Shown here one piece after another: positions 1-8,044 of a stretch of 64,000 nt of DNA. A model generated the notes under the pieces. The model searched no databases and had not been told where the DNA came from. It saw only the letters and a list, made by a program, of their open reading frames with translations. How positions within the stretch are numbered: the stretch's first letter is position 1; every line of letters starts with the position of its first letter. The stretch lies in NCBI RefSeq assembly GCF_007097265.1, contig NZ_VJZP01000008.1:79103-143102 (forward strand), given 5' to 3'. This stretch comes from Flavobacterium gawalongense. Its GTDB lineage: Bacteria > Bacteroidota > Bacteroidia > Flavobacteriales > Flavobacteriaceae. The translations under genes were made by a program, and so were the position numbers.

Positions 1-16
1 AATTCAGCGCATTTCT
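1..16. terminator. Possible right half of a terminator cut by the window edge
   Basis: The first bases, AATTCAGCGCATTT, closely match the right arm of the complete hairpin terminator at 3371-3400. The left arm would lie before the window. This is inferred from similarity only. Confidence 0.3.
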
Positions 17-45
17 TTGCATTGAATTTAAAACTATTTACCAAA

Positions 46-1494
46 ATGAAAAGAATTATTTTACCAATGTTATTTTTAGCTTCATTAATCTCTTGTGAAA
101 ATGATGCTAAATCTTCGATTGAAACTACAAGTGTGGTTTTAGCCAACCAATCTGGAACTCCGGTATTATTAAAAAAGCAAGCTGGTTTTGAAAGCTTGGA
201 ACTTTTTTCACTTATTACTTCGGATGATGTTTTGGCTGGAAGTCCAAATTTTGTTTTTGGAGGATCTGCTGATGGATCAGGATTATTAAAAAATGCTGAT
301 GGAACTTTTACTTTTTTGGTGAACCATGAAGACAATTTTGCCGTATCAAGAGTCACATTTGACAAAACATTCAAACCTACAAAAGGGGAGTATTTATTGA
401 ATTCAAATGGAGGAACTTGGAGATTATGTGGCGCATCAATGGCAACGGTTGCTGAGAATGGTTTTGGGCCATTGTATTTAACTTGTGGAGAGTCAGGGGA
501 AGAATCCCGCACACATGCTGTAAATCCTTTTGGTGATGTAGGTTCGGCATCAGTTTCTAAAGAATTACCGGGTTTAGGACGATTAAGTGCTGAAAATGCT
601 TTGCCATTGAAAGCGACTGCTTTTGCTGAAAAAACAGTGGTTGTTATTGGGGATGATGATTCTGGGACAAATGGAGGTCAAGTATTTATGTATGTATCAA
701 ACACTATTGGGGATTTAGCGGATGGTTCTTTGTATATGATGAAAAGAACGGATAACAACCAGAGAGAAAAAGATATGGTTGCTAATCAAACCTACAGCGT
801 ATCTTTTGTGAAAATTGATAATCATACTACTATGACTGGAGCTGCCATAAATGCATCAGTAAATACATTGAAAGGAATCAAATTTGGTAGAGTAGAGGAT
901 TTGGATTATAAGAAAGGTACCGATGCCGGAGCGAGAGAAATTTATTTTAACGTTACAGGTCAGAATACTACCGGATCAAATGCTGATGCTTCAAGAACGA
1001 AATATGGTAGAGTTTACAAATTGAACTTGGATGCAAATAATCCTTTAGCAGGGACTCTTGAAGTAATTCTTGATGGTGATGACCGTACTGGAATTGCAGG
1101 GAAATTTCAAAATCCAGATAATATTTGTGTGACAAAAAACTACGTCTATGTTCAGGAAGATGCTAATGGATATGGCGATGAAACTCACGATGCTTATATC
1201 TATCAATACAATATGGCTACAAAACAATTGAAAGTGGTTGTGGAATTAGACCACCGTCGTACTGCTACTGATGCTGCTAAGTATAATGTAGGTGGAACTT
1301 CAGAATTTGGTGATTGGGAATATGGTGCAATGATCGATGTTTCCGAACAATTAGGAATTGATGATACTTTTTTATTAAGTGTTCAGCCTCATACTTGGAG
1401 AGGAACAAAATACAAAGGAGTTGATGGAGGAACCAATCGTCCAAATGAAGATCAGGCAAGTCAAATCGTTTTAATCAAAGGATTAGCGAGATAA
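46..1494 (+). CDS. PhoX/DUF839-like secreted lipoprotein
   Basis: Predicted exported lipoprotein of 482 aa, anchored through Cys17 after the signal MKRIILPMLFLASLIS. The ATG at 46 was chosen because it starts directly at a normal lipoprotein signal; a TTG at 22 only adds eight residues. The body resembles the PhoX/DUF839 family (calcium- and iron-dependent phosphatases with a beta-propeller fold): a CGAS...LTCGE stretch near residues 128-150, GRVEDLDY near 281 and FQNPDNICV near 354 sit in the order of the family blocks. I could not confirm every metal ligand, so phosphatase activity is inferred. It lies 93 bases upstream of a lipoprotein peroxidase on the same strand, and the two may be co-transcribed. 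It could instead be a catalytically inactive propeller. Confidence 0.7.
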   Translation: MKRIILPMLFLASLISCENDAKSSIETTSVVLANQSGTPVLLKKQAGFESLELFSLITSDDVLAGSPNFVFGGSADGSGLLKNADGTFTFLVNHEDNFAVSRVTFDKTFKPTKGEYLLNSNGGTWRLCGASMATVAENGFGPLYLTCGESGEESRTHAVNPFGDVGSASVSKELPGLGRLSAENALPLKATAFAEKTVVVIGDDDSGTNGGQVFMYVSNTIGDLADGSLYMMKRTDNNQREKDMVANQTYSVSFVKIDNHTTMTGAAINASVNTLKGIKFGRVEDLDYKKGTDAGAREIYFNVTGQNTTGSNADASRTKYGRVYKLNLDANNPLAGTLEVILDGDDRTGIAGKFQNPDNICVTKNYVYVQEDANGYGDETHDAYIYQYNMATKQLKVVVELDHRRTATDAAKYNVGGTSEFGDWEYGAMIDVSEQLGIDDTFLLSVQPHTWRGTKYKGVDGGTNRPNEDQASQIVLIKGLAR

Positions 1495-1587
1495 TAAACC
1501 CAATCAAATAGTTACAAATATCCACGGTTTCTTATTGGGAATCGTGGTTTTTGTTTTTACAATTTTTTAAAGTTATTAGAATTTATC

Positions 1588-3366
1588 ATGAAAAACAGTT
1601 GCATTTTATTGATTCTAATTTTATTGGTCTCTTGCCAGAATACTATCCCTAAGCATGAAGCAGTAAATAATTTATTCAAATCAGATATTCTAAAAGTTAT
1701 AGATGAAGTTTCTAAGCTGGAGCATTTAATTGAATTGAATTCCTCAACATCTCAACTTCAAAAACAATTTCTGAAAGCTCATACTAGTTACAAACAAGTG
1801 GAAATGATCAGTGAATATTATTTTCCAGTTGTTTCTAAAGCTATAAATGGTCCAGCTTTGGCAGAATTTGAAGAGAACGACGGGAAGACTTTGCCTCCAG
1901 AAGGATTTCAAGTGATTGAAGAATTTATTTTCCCAACTTATAATTCCCAGACAAAAGCTGAATTATTGAAGGAAATGGGTATTCTTTCTGCCAATTTAAA
2001 GCGATTGGACAAAGTGTCACAAACGAACGAATTAACTGATTCCCATGTTTTTGATGCGATGCGTTTGGAAGTTTTTAGAATTATAACCTTGGGAATAACT
2101 GGGTTTGATTCTCCAATTGCACAGAATTCTATTCCTGAAGCATTGTCAGCATTAGAAAATATAGAAAAGTACAATCAAATTTATACTGAAAATTCAGAAG
2201 ATGTATCTTTTCAAGGTGTTTTAAAAACTATTGAACAAGCTAAAGAGTATTTAAAAAAGAATACCAAGTTTAATGAATTTGACCGAGCAGTTTTTATTCG
2301 GGAAATGGCGAATCCGTTAGGTAAGGGCCTATATAAAAGCCAAGTGAGCTTGAAAATTCCTTTTATCAAAGAAACGAGAGGATTAAAGACAACTGCCCAA
2401 ACACTTTTTGACAAAAACGTTTTTGACGTTGAGGCATTTTCAGCATTTCCAGATTATGAAACGACCCCAGAAAAAATCGAGTTAGGGAAATTATTGTTCA
2501 ACGATCCTATTTTGTCCGGAAATAATTCTCGTTCCTGTGCTTTCTGTCATCATGCTGACAAAGCTTTTACCGACGGATTAGAAAAAGCAGTTTCATTAGA
2601 TGGACAATCGTTGGTTAAAAGGAATACGCCAACGCTGTCTAATATCGCTTTTCAACGTGTTTTCTTTTCCGATTCCAGAGTCAATTATCTGGAAGACCAA
2701 GCAGTAGCTGTAATTACAAATGAAAATGAAATGCACGGTTCTTTGAAAAAGTCAGTTTTGGCTTTAAAAAAGAATGCGAATTATTGTATCAAATTTAAAA
2801 AAGCATTTCCAAAAACCGCAATAGATGAATTTGCAATTAAAAATGCATTAGCTTCTTATATCAGGTCTTTGAGTGATTACGATTCAAAATTTGATGAATA
2901 CATGCGGGGAGATAAAACGTTTAATTTGGATGAAATCGCTGGATTTAATCTTTTTGCCGGAAAAGCAAAATGTGCGACCTGTCATTTTATTCCATTAACA
3001 AACGGAACGGTGCCGCCAAGTTTTATGAAATCAGAAAGCGAGGTATTGGGCGTTCCTGATAAGCATAAAAAATTAGATCCTGATTTAGGAAAATTCGAGT
3101 TGACGAAAGCCGAAATTCATAGAAATTCTTTTAAAACACCGACTATTAGAAATATTGAATTGACAGCACCTTACATGCACAATGGTGTTTTTAAAACGCT
3201 GGAAGAGGTCATTGATTTTTATAATGATGGCGGTGGGAATGGTTTGGGGTTCAAATTAGAGAACCAAACTCTGCCTGAAGATAAACTAAACCTGACAGTC
3301 TTAGAAAAAAAGCAACTTATTGCCTTTATGAAAACGTTAGCTGATACAAAGTATTCACAATATTAA
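1588..3366 (+). CDS. Di-heme cytochrome c peroxidase (CcpA/MauG family) lipoprotein with N-terminal extension
   Basis: 592-aa lipoprotein; the signal MKNSCILLILILLVSC gives a lipidated Cys. Two c-type heme sites are visible, CAFCH at residues 317-321 and CATCH at 462-466, in a C-terminal domain of about 310 residues typical of bacterial di-heme peroxidases, which reduce hydrogen peroxide with electrons from cytochrome c. Residues about 25-270 form a separate, mostly helical N-terminal region containing GKTLPPEGFQVIEEFIF; it is reminiscent of imelysin-like helical domains, but that is inference. Single-domain members are usually near 330-350 aa, so this is a fusion type. Being lipid-anchored, it should act in the periplasm. 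It ends at a strong bidirectional terminator. Confidence 0.85.
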   Translation: MKNSCILLILILLVSCQNTIPKHEAVNNLFKSDILKVIDEVSKLEHLIELNSSTSQLQKQFLKAHTSYKQVEMISEYYFPVVSKAINGPALAEFEENDGKTLPPEGFQVIEEFIFPTYNSQTKAELLKEMGILSANLKRLDKVSQTNELTDSHVFDAMRLEVFRIITLGITGFDSPIAQNSIPEALSALENIEKYNQIYTENSEDVSFQGVLKTIEQAKEYLKKNTKFNEFDRAVFIREMANPLGKGLYKSQVSLKIPFIKETRGLKTTAQTLFDKNVFDVEAFSAFPDYETTPEKIELGKLLFNDPILSGNNSRSCAFCHHADKAFTDGLEKAVSLDGQSLVKRNTPTLSNIAFQRVFFSDSRVNYLEDQAVAVITNENEMHGSLKKSVLALKKNANYCIKFKKAFPKTAIDEFAIKNALASYIRSLSDYDSKFDEYMRGDKTFNLDEIAGFNLFAGKAKCATCHFIPLTNGTVPPSFMKSESEVLGVPDKHKKLDPDLGKFELTKAEIHRNSFKTPTIRNIELTAPYMHNGVFKTLEEVIDFYNDGGGNGLGFKLENQTLPEDKLNLTVLEKKQLIAFMKTLADTKYSQY

Positions 3367-3370
3367 ACAA

Positions 3371-3400
3371 AAAATGCGCTGAATTTCAGCGCATTTTTTT
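3371..3400. terminator. Bidirectional hairpin terminator
   Basis: A 12-bp stem, AAAATGCGCTGA with TCAGCGCATTTT, closes a 3-base loop and is followed by a T run; an A run on the other side lets it work both ways. It separates the peroxidase gene from the convergent barrel gene. Confidence 0.85.
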
Positions 3401-3415
3401 AAGAATTATGTGTTT

Positions 3416-3934
3416 TTATAGTTTGAAACCATAAGCTACACGAAGTGCAATTTGATCTGTGTCGTATTCTGTATAAGCTTCATAACGTAAACTTATGTCG
3501 ATATCTTTACCTGCATATCCAATTCCGGGAGCCCATAAGTAAGTGTCTTGTTTGTAACCATTAGTTACTGCAATACCACCACCAATTTCACCTAAAACAT
3601 AGAATTGATCTTCCCAAACGAAAGCTTTGAAACCAGCTTTTACTGGAATAAAACCTAAATCTTTTACATCATTATCAATAAATAAATTTGTAAAACCTGT
3701 AGTTAAAGTTAAAGAAGTTCTCTTTGTTAAATCATATTGAAGTCTAACATCTCCACCTAATGACCAGTTGTATAGGTCATTGTCAGTAGGTAGGCCACCA
3801 TTTATACCAATTCCTAAACGGAATCCTTGATCGTAATTTTCAACTTCTGTTGTTTCTTGTGCTTCTACGTTGCTAGCAAACATCATTGAGATTGCTAATA
3901 CAAATACTGTTTTAATTTTTCCTGCGATTTCCAT
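3416..3934 (-). CDS. Small outer-membrane beta-barrel protein
   Basis: 172-aa exported protein. The ATG at 3934 starts at MEIAGKIKTVFVLAISMMFA..., a normal signal peptide with cleavage near VEAQ; an upstream extension adds 18 unlikely residues. The mature part alternates polar and hydrophobic residues in short strands with aromatic ends (for example VRLQYDLTKRTSLTLTTGFTN) and ends in YGFKL, fitting an 8-strand outer-membrane barrel of the OmpA/OmpW-like size class. No enzymatic motif was seen. It faces the peroxidase gene across a shared terminator and is transcribed alone. Specific function unknown. Confidence 0.7.
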   Translation of the reverse strand: MEIAGKIKTVFVLAISMMFASNVEAQETTEVENYDQGFRLGIGINGGLPTDNDLYNWSLGGDVRLQYDLTKRTSLTLTTGFTNLFIDNDVKDLGFIPVKAGFKAFVWEDQFYVLGEIGGGIAVTNGYKQDTYLWAPGIGYAGKDIDISLRYEAYTEYDTDQIALRVAYGFKL

Positions 3935-3998
3935 AATTGTTTTTTTTAAATAATTTTTGTCGTCATTCTGATTTTTTAATTGGCACAAAACAACGTTA

Positions 3999-4006
3999 CA
4001 AATGTA
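3999..4006 (-). promoter_or_regulatory. Candidate -7 box for the barrel gene
   Basis: Reads TACATTTG on the minus strand, matching the Bacteroidota TAnnTTTG -7 consensus, 65 bases upstream of the start. No convincing -33 TTG was found at the usual spacing. Confidence 0.35.
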
Positions 4007-4136
4007 TAGCCCGCAATTGCTCGAAATGTTACAGAATTATTTGGTTTTGTTATAGAATTCCTTGTTTTGTTCAAAAAACCAATAAAAAAGGGGTGTTATA
4101 TATGCAATAGTATCGATAGAATTGAAAGCTTCTAAT

Positions 4137-4144
4137 TATCTTTG
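4137..4144 (+). promoter_or_regulatory. Candidate -7 box for the MATE gene
   Basis: TATCTTTG matches TAnnTTTG and ends 17 bases before the GTG start, implying a very short 5' leader. Confidence 0.4.
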
Positions 4145-4161
4145 CCTACAAAAAAACAAAA

Positions 4162-5544
4162 GTGAATTTATCTCAATATACCAAAGAGTTTTCTTATAAT
4201 ATTAAATTAGCATATCCTGTTATTTTAGGAATGCTCGGTCATACTTTGATAGGAATAGTCGATAATTTTATGGTTGGGAAATTGGGTTCTACGGAGTTGG
4301 CGGCCGTTTCTCTGGGTAACAGCTTTATATTCATAGCTTTATCTTTAGGAATAGGATTTTCTACTGCAATCACTCCGTTGACTGCTGAGGCTGATGCCGA
4401 AAACGATGATAAAAAAATTCGTTCTACTTTTCATCATGGATTGCTTTTGTGTACGGTTCTAGGAGTTGCACTATTCATTTTGACAGTGTTATCCAAACAA
4501 ATCATGTACTTAATGCACCAACCCAAAGCAGTGGCTGATCTCGCTGCTCCTTATATTGATTGGGTTGCGTTTTCTTTAATTCCAGTGATTATGTATCAGG
4601 GGTACAAACAATTTGCTGATGGCTTAGCCAAAACAAAATATTCGATGTACGCTATTTTTATGGCAAATGTGGTGCACGTATTTTTTAATTATGTACTGAT
4701 TTACGGAATTTGGATTTTCCCCAAATTAGGGATTCTAGGTGCAGCATTAGGAACAGTACTGTCAAGGATAATGATGGTAGTTTTTATGCATTATCTTATG
4801 AAAAGAAATGCAGTGTTGGAAAAATATTTTAAGAATTTTAGTTTTAAAGAAATACGAAAATCAGTTTTAAAAAAAATCATCAATCTTGGTTTGCCTTCGG
4901 CGATGCAAATGTTGTTTGAAGTAACCTTGTTTACAGCTGCGATTTGGCTTTCAGGTTCTTTAGGAAAAAACAGTCAGGCAGCCAATCAAATTGCACTTAT
5001 TCTGGCATCATCTACCTTTATGGTAGCTATGGGTTTGAGCGTTACGGCAATGATCAGAGTAAGTCATACCAAAGGAATGTATGATTATAAAAATTTGATT
5101 ATAGTAGCGAGATCTATTTTTCTATTAGCCATTATTCTGGAAACCTTTTTTGCAATAATTTTTGTGGTATTCCATAATTTTTTACCGCATTTGTTCCTAA
5201 ATATGTCCGATTCAGCTCAAATGGTAGACAACAAAGAAATTATCATCATAACTTCAAAATTACTTTTGATAGCAGCTATTTTCCAAATTTCCGATGGTAT
5301 CCAAGTCGTTGTTCTGGGTGCATTACGTGGTTTGCAAGATGTGAAAATACCAATGTATATAACGTTTGTGGCGTATTGGATTATAGGTTTTCCAATTTCG
5401 TATTATTTAGGAAAATACACGGAACTGAAAGCGGTGGGGATTTGGATAGGACTTTTAGCAGGATTAACAGCAGCCGCTTTATTTTTGTATATTCGCTTTG
5501 CGGGATTAACAAGAAAATTGGTTTTAAAGAATCATAAAAACTAA
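4162..5544 (+). CDS. MATE family efflux transporter
   Basis: 460-aa integral membrane protein with about twelve hydrophobic segments arranged as two similar halves, the usual size of NorM/DinF-type MATE exporters. These pumps expel cationic drugs or metabolites using a Na+ or H+ gradient. The N-terminal GMLGHTLIGIVDNFMVGKLG and the ALGTVLSRIMM region resemble conserved MATE helices 1 and 6. The GTG start at 4162 is supported by a promoter-like TATCTTTG just upstream. A prohibitin-like gene follows 68 bases downstream. The substrate cannot be told from sequence. Confidence 0.9.
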   Translation: MNLSQYTKEFSYNIKLAYPVILGMLGHTLIGIVDNFMVGKLGSTELAAVSLGNSFIFIALSLGIGFSTAITPLTAEADAENDDKKIRSTFHHGLLLCTVLGVALFILTVLSKQIMYLMHQPKAVADLAAPYIDWVAFSLIPVIMYQGYKQFADGLAKTKYSMYAIFMANVVHVFFNYVLIYGIWIFPKLGILGAALGTVLSRIMMVVFMHYLMKRNAVLEKYFKNFSFKEIRKSVLKKIINLGLPSAMQMLFEVTLFTAAIWLSGSLGKNSQAANQIALILASSTFMVAMGLSVTAMIRVSHTKGMYDYKNLIIVARSIFLLAIILETFFAIIFVVFHNFLPHLFLNMSDSAQMVDNKEIIIITSKLLLIAAIFQISDGIQVVVLGALRGLQDVKIPMYITFVAYWIIGFPISYYLGKYTELKAVGIWIGLLAGLTAAALFLYIRFAGLTRKLVLKNHKN

Positions 5545-5612
5545 TATTGTTCTTATGTAATTTCTAATTTCTTTACTCGTATAATAAGCGTACAAACCAA
5601 TCAAACAAAAAA

Positions 5613-6521
5613 ATGATACTATTTATTATTCTTGGAATAATTTTATTAATTTTAAGTTTTACATTAAAAAGCAATGTAAATCCGTTTTCTAAATTTGCGA
5701 ATACTCTTAAAATTATTGGAGTTTTACTAATCGCTTTGGGACTTTTTTCTTCAATGTTTAAACAAATTGATGCTGGTAAAGTGGGAGTTAAATCGCTGTA
5801 CGGAAGTGTACAGCCCGATGTTCTGGAAAGTGGTTTACATTTAATAAATCCATTATTGGATGTTACTGAATTTGATATTCAAACCCAAAACTACACCATG
5901 TCAGCAGTCCACGGAGAAGGTGTTCAAGAAGGTGATGATGCGATTCGTGTTTTGTCAAATGACGGTCTGGAAGTGGTGATTGATTTGACAGTTTTGTTCC
6001 GTGTTTCACCAGAATCAGCGCCGAAAATTTTCAAACAAATTGGAGTAAATTATTCGGATAAAATTGTTCGTCCCGTAACAAGAACCCGTATTCGTGATAA
6101 CGCGGTTTATTATGATGCAGTAGCCTTATATTCTACCAAAAGGAATGAATTTCAACAACGAATTTTCAAAACTATTGAGGCCGATTTTAAAACTAGAGGA
6201 TTAGTTTTAGAGCAATTATTAATTAGAAATATCAATCTTCCTACTTCTGTAAAAACAACTATTGAAAGTAAAATAAATGCCGAACAAGATGCACAAAAAA
6301 TGACTTTCGTACTTCAAAAAGAAAAGCAGGAAGCAGAACGAAAAAGAGTGGAAGCTCAAGGTATTGCGGATTACCAAAGAATTATTTCGACAGGTTTGTC
6401 AGATAAACAATTGCAATATGAACAAATAAAAGCACAAAAAGAACTAGCAGCTTCTCCTAATACTAAAATCATTTTTATGAATGGTAGAGGAAATGCTCCA
6501 GTTATTCTTTCTGATAAATAA
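5613..6521 (+). CDS. SPFH/prohibitin-family membrane protein
   Basis: 302 aa. Two hydrophobic segments (about 1-20 and 33-50) anchor the N-terminus. They are followed by an SPFH/band-7 domain (about 52-215) with typical features: IDAGKVGVKSLYG, a pro-rich ESGLHLINPLLD, and TRTRIRDN. Then comes a charged coiled coil (about 215-260, QKEKQEAERKRVEAQG). Family members form large membrane-bound rings and are linked to membrane organisation and protease control. No partner protease such as FtsH lies nearby. Assignment to the prohibitin subgroup rests on length and layout. Confidence 0.9.
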   Translation: MILFIILGIILLILSFTLKSNVNPFSKFANTLKIIGVLLIALGLFSSMFKQIDAGKVGVKSLYGSVQPDVLESGLHLINPLLDVTEFDIQTQNYTMSAVHGEGVQEGDDAIRVLSNDGLEVVIDLTVLFRVSPESAPKIFKQIGVNYSDKIVRPVTRTRIRDNAVYYDAVALYSTKRNEFQQRIFKTIEADFKTRGLVLEQLLIRNINLPTSVKTTIESKINAEQDAQKMTFVLQKEKQEAERKRVEAQGIADYQRIISTGLSDKQLQYEQIKAQKELAASPNTKIIFMNGRGNAPVILSDK

Positions 6522-6538
6522 ATTTTTAAAAAGTTTAT

Positions 6539-6596
6539 CCGGTTAATCGTCAATTCGTATAACCGATTAAACAAATAACCAAATTAACGATTAAAC
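6539..6596. repeat. AACCGATTAAAC-type degenerate repeat
   Basis: A stretch of overlapping GATTAA/AACCGATT/CAAATAACC motifs lies just before the small acidic gene. Very similar wording occurs before mdh (42305-42336) and valS (57190-57268). Confidence 0.45.
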
Positions 6597-6602
6597 AACA
6601 CT

Positions 6603-6833
6603 ATGGAATTACCAAAATTTTTACTAGGCGACAATACTGATTTTCCCGAAGATATTTTCATCATACACCTTGATTATCCTCGATTTATAATCAATCTGAA
6701 AGATGACGAAGTTGAGTTCATGGAAGAAGCGGAAGATCTTGATGAAGGGGAATTGAATGCAGAAATGGAAGGATTAATAGTTCTTGCCAATGAGTTTTAC
6801 GACAGGGAAATGGAACGTTACGAAAAAGAGTAA
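6603..6833 (+). CDS. Small acidic hypothetical protein
   Basis: 76-aa soluble protein, strongly acidic (EVEFMEEAEDLDEGELNAEMEG), with no signal peptide or membrane segment. The ORF is complete, starts with ATG and has coding-like composition, and I believe similar short acidic proteins are common in Flavobacterium, but I cannot name a family. It lies 81 bases after the prohibitin-like gene and is followed by a hairpin with a T run at 6870-6911. Function unknown. Confidence 0.65.
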   Translation: MELPKFLLGDNTDFPEDIFIIHLDYPRFIINLKDDEVEFMEEAEDLDEGELNAEMEGLIVLANEFYDREMERYEKE

Positions 6834-6841
6834 GTTTATTT

Positions 6842-6912
6842 TTAAATATGTTTTCAATAATAGTGGGGGCGGTTGCAAAGGATGAAATTTCATCATTTGC
6901 ACCGTTTTTTTA
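6842..6912 (-). pseudogene. Decayed duplicate of the meaB 3' end
   Basis: Read on the minus strand, this stretch aligns over about 70 bases with the last 24 codons of meaB (8045-8120). If one lost base is restored it translates as KTVQ-DEISSFATA...IIENIF, against KAVQNDETSPFAAAKLLLEKYF in meaB. Substitutions, the one-base deletion and the missing stop show it is non-functional. It lies about 1.2 kb from the intact 3' end, and the two copies bracket the glycine-rich secreted gene at 7285-8010. Confidence 0.7.
6870..6911 (+). terminator. Terminator formed by the meaB relic
   Basis: CGG-TGCAAA-GATGAAA pairs with TTTCATC-TTTGCA-CCG (one bulge, one mismatch) and is followed by seven Ts, 36 bases past the small acidic gene. 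The same bases are the meaB 3' relic, so the terminator looks derived from coding sequence. Confidence 0.65.
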
Positions 6913-7026
6913 TTTTCGTTTAATTTTGTTTTTGATGATTCTAGTTATAAATAATATTAACCTGAATTCGATTATTATTTTACTACTAATAAATTGTATA
7001 TCATTAATTTGCGGTTAACTGGTTTT

Positions 7027-7104
7027 CCTGCAAGGTCTTTTTTTGACCTTGGAGGTATGTAAATCTAAAAAATGATACCTACAAGGTTTTGGAAACCTTG
7101 CAGG
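7027..7104. repeat. CCTGCAAGG palindrome pair
   Basis: Two imperfect palindromes lie side by side: CCTGCAAGGT...ACCTTGGAGG (7027-7055) and ACCTACAAGGTTTTGGAAACC...GCAGG in parts (7077-7104). The second is a near-perfect hairpin around TTTTGGAAA. I recall similar CCTTGCAGG palindromes as common intergenic repeats in Bacteroidota. The rest of the 6834-7284 gap holds only the meaB relic and a TATAGTACTATA palindrome at 7252-7263. Confidence 0.6.
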
Positions 7105-7284
7105 ATTATAAACGGTAATAAAAATCAATACTTTAATAATCAAACTCAGGTTATTAGTTTAACTTTAATGTTTTAATTTTGAGATAGTTTCGTTTTGTTT
7201 TTTTTGGATAAAAAAATAAAACTTTGGGTAACAAAAACTAACCTTTATTGATATAGTACTATAAACCATTAAATTTAAACTGTG

Positions 7285-8010
7285 ATGAAAAATACAAAAA
7301 CAATTTCAAAAGTTCTTATCGTTCTGCTTTTGTTGACGCAAAATAGTTTTGCTCAGGTAAAAGGAGGAACGATAGTAAATGCAAAAAGCAATATAAACAA
7401 CATAAATGGGGGGATGCCAAACAGGATTTCGATGAATGTTACCGTCCCAAAACAAACACAAGGCGCAACATTTGGCGAAAAAGTAAATGCTGGTAAAATA
7501 AATGTAGCATTAATTGAAGGTGGTTGTGTTGTTTTATTTCCTTCTGCTACAGGATACAAAATTAATACAGCTAATAGTAGCATTGTTGAATTGTCGAGAA
7601 ATGAGAGTCTCGCTTTTGGTGAAAAAGTAAATCAAGGGCTACATGCTGCTGGTAGTGCGCTATCACAAGGTGCTTCGTTATTGGGTGGGGCTTTGCCCGG
7701 TGGTGCTATTATTTCGGCTGCAGTTTCGAGTGTGGGTAATTTAGCAGGAGGGGCCGGGGGTGGTGCAGCTGCAGCCTCCTATGCAAGAACCGGAAAACTG
7801 GTCTGGAAAATGGAAGATAAGGATAGTAGTGATTCGATGTTGGAATTGCAAGATGGTGAATTTGAATTATCATTTGTTATAGTTGAAAAAGCGACTTCTG
7901 GATTAAAAGACACCTTAAAAACTCAGGTTCGCGTTGGTTTTACTATAGAAAATGGGGTTTTAAAAACGAAACATGATACGGCTAAAAATTCCGTGGGTAA
8001 CATTCGTTAA
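7285..8010 (+). CDS. Secreted glycine-rich protein with glycine-zipper-like segment, unknown function
   Basis: 241 aa with a clear signal peptide, MKNTKTISKVLIVLLLLTQN then SFAQ. The ATG at 7285 is preferred to the GTG at 7282. Residues about 110-165 are a hydrophobic Gly/Ala/Ser tract (ASLLGGALPGGAIISAAVSS, GNLAGGAGGGAAAAS) rich in GxxxG spacing, like glycine-zipper membrane segments. It is flanked by beta-rich soluble regions (GEKVNAGKINVALIEGG before; GKLVWKMED and QDGEFELSFVIVEKA after). The motif FGEKVN occurs twice. I do not recognise the family. It sits alone between two copies of the meaB 3' end, suggesting the gene was inserted there. Its transcript may end at a hairpin inside the convergent meaB 3' end. 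Confidence 0.6.
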   Translation: MKNTKTISKVLIVLLLLTQNSFAQVKGGTIVNAKSNINNINGGMPNRISMNVTVPKQTQGATFGEKVNAGKINVALIEGGCVVLFPSATGYKINTANSSIVELSRNESLAFGEKVNQGLHAAGSALSQGASLLGGALPGGAIISAAVSSVGNLAGGAGGGAAAASYARTGKLVWKMEDKDSSDSMLELQDGEFELSFVIVEKATSGLKDTLKTQVRVGFTIENGVLKTKHDTAKNSVGNIR

Positions 8011-8044
8011 AAAATAATATTTCTAAAATTTGAGCTATTCGTGA

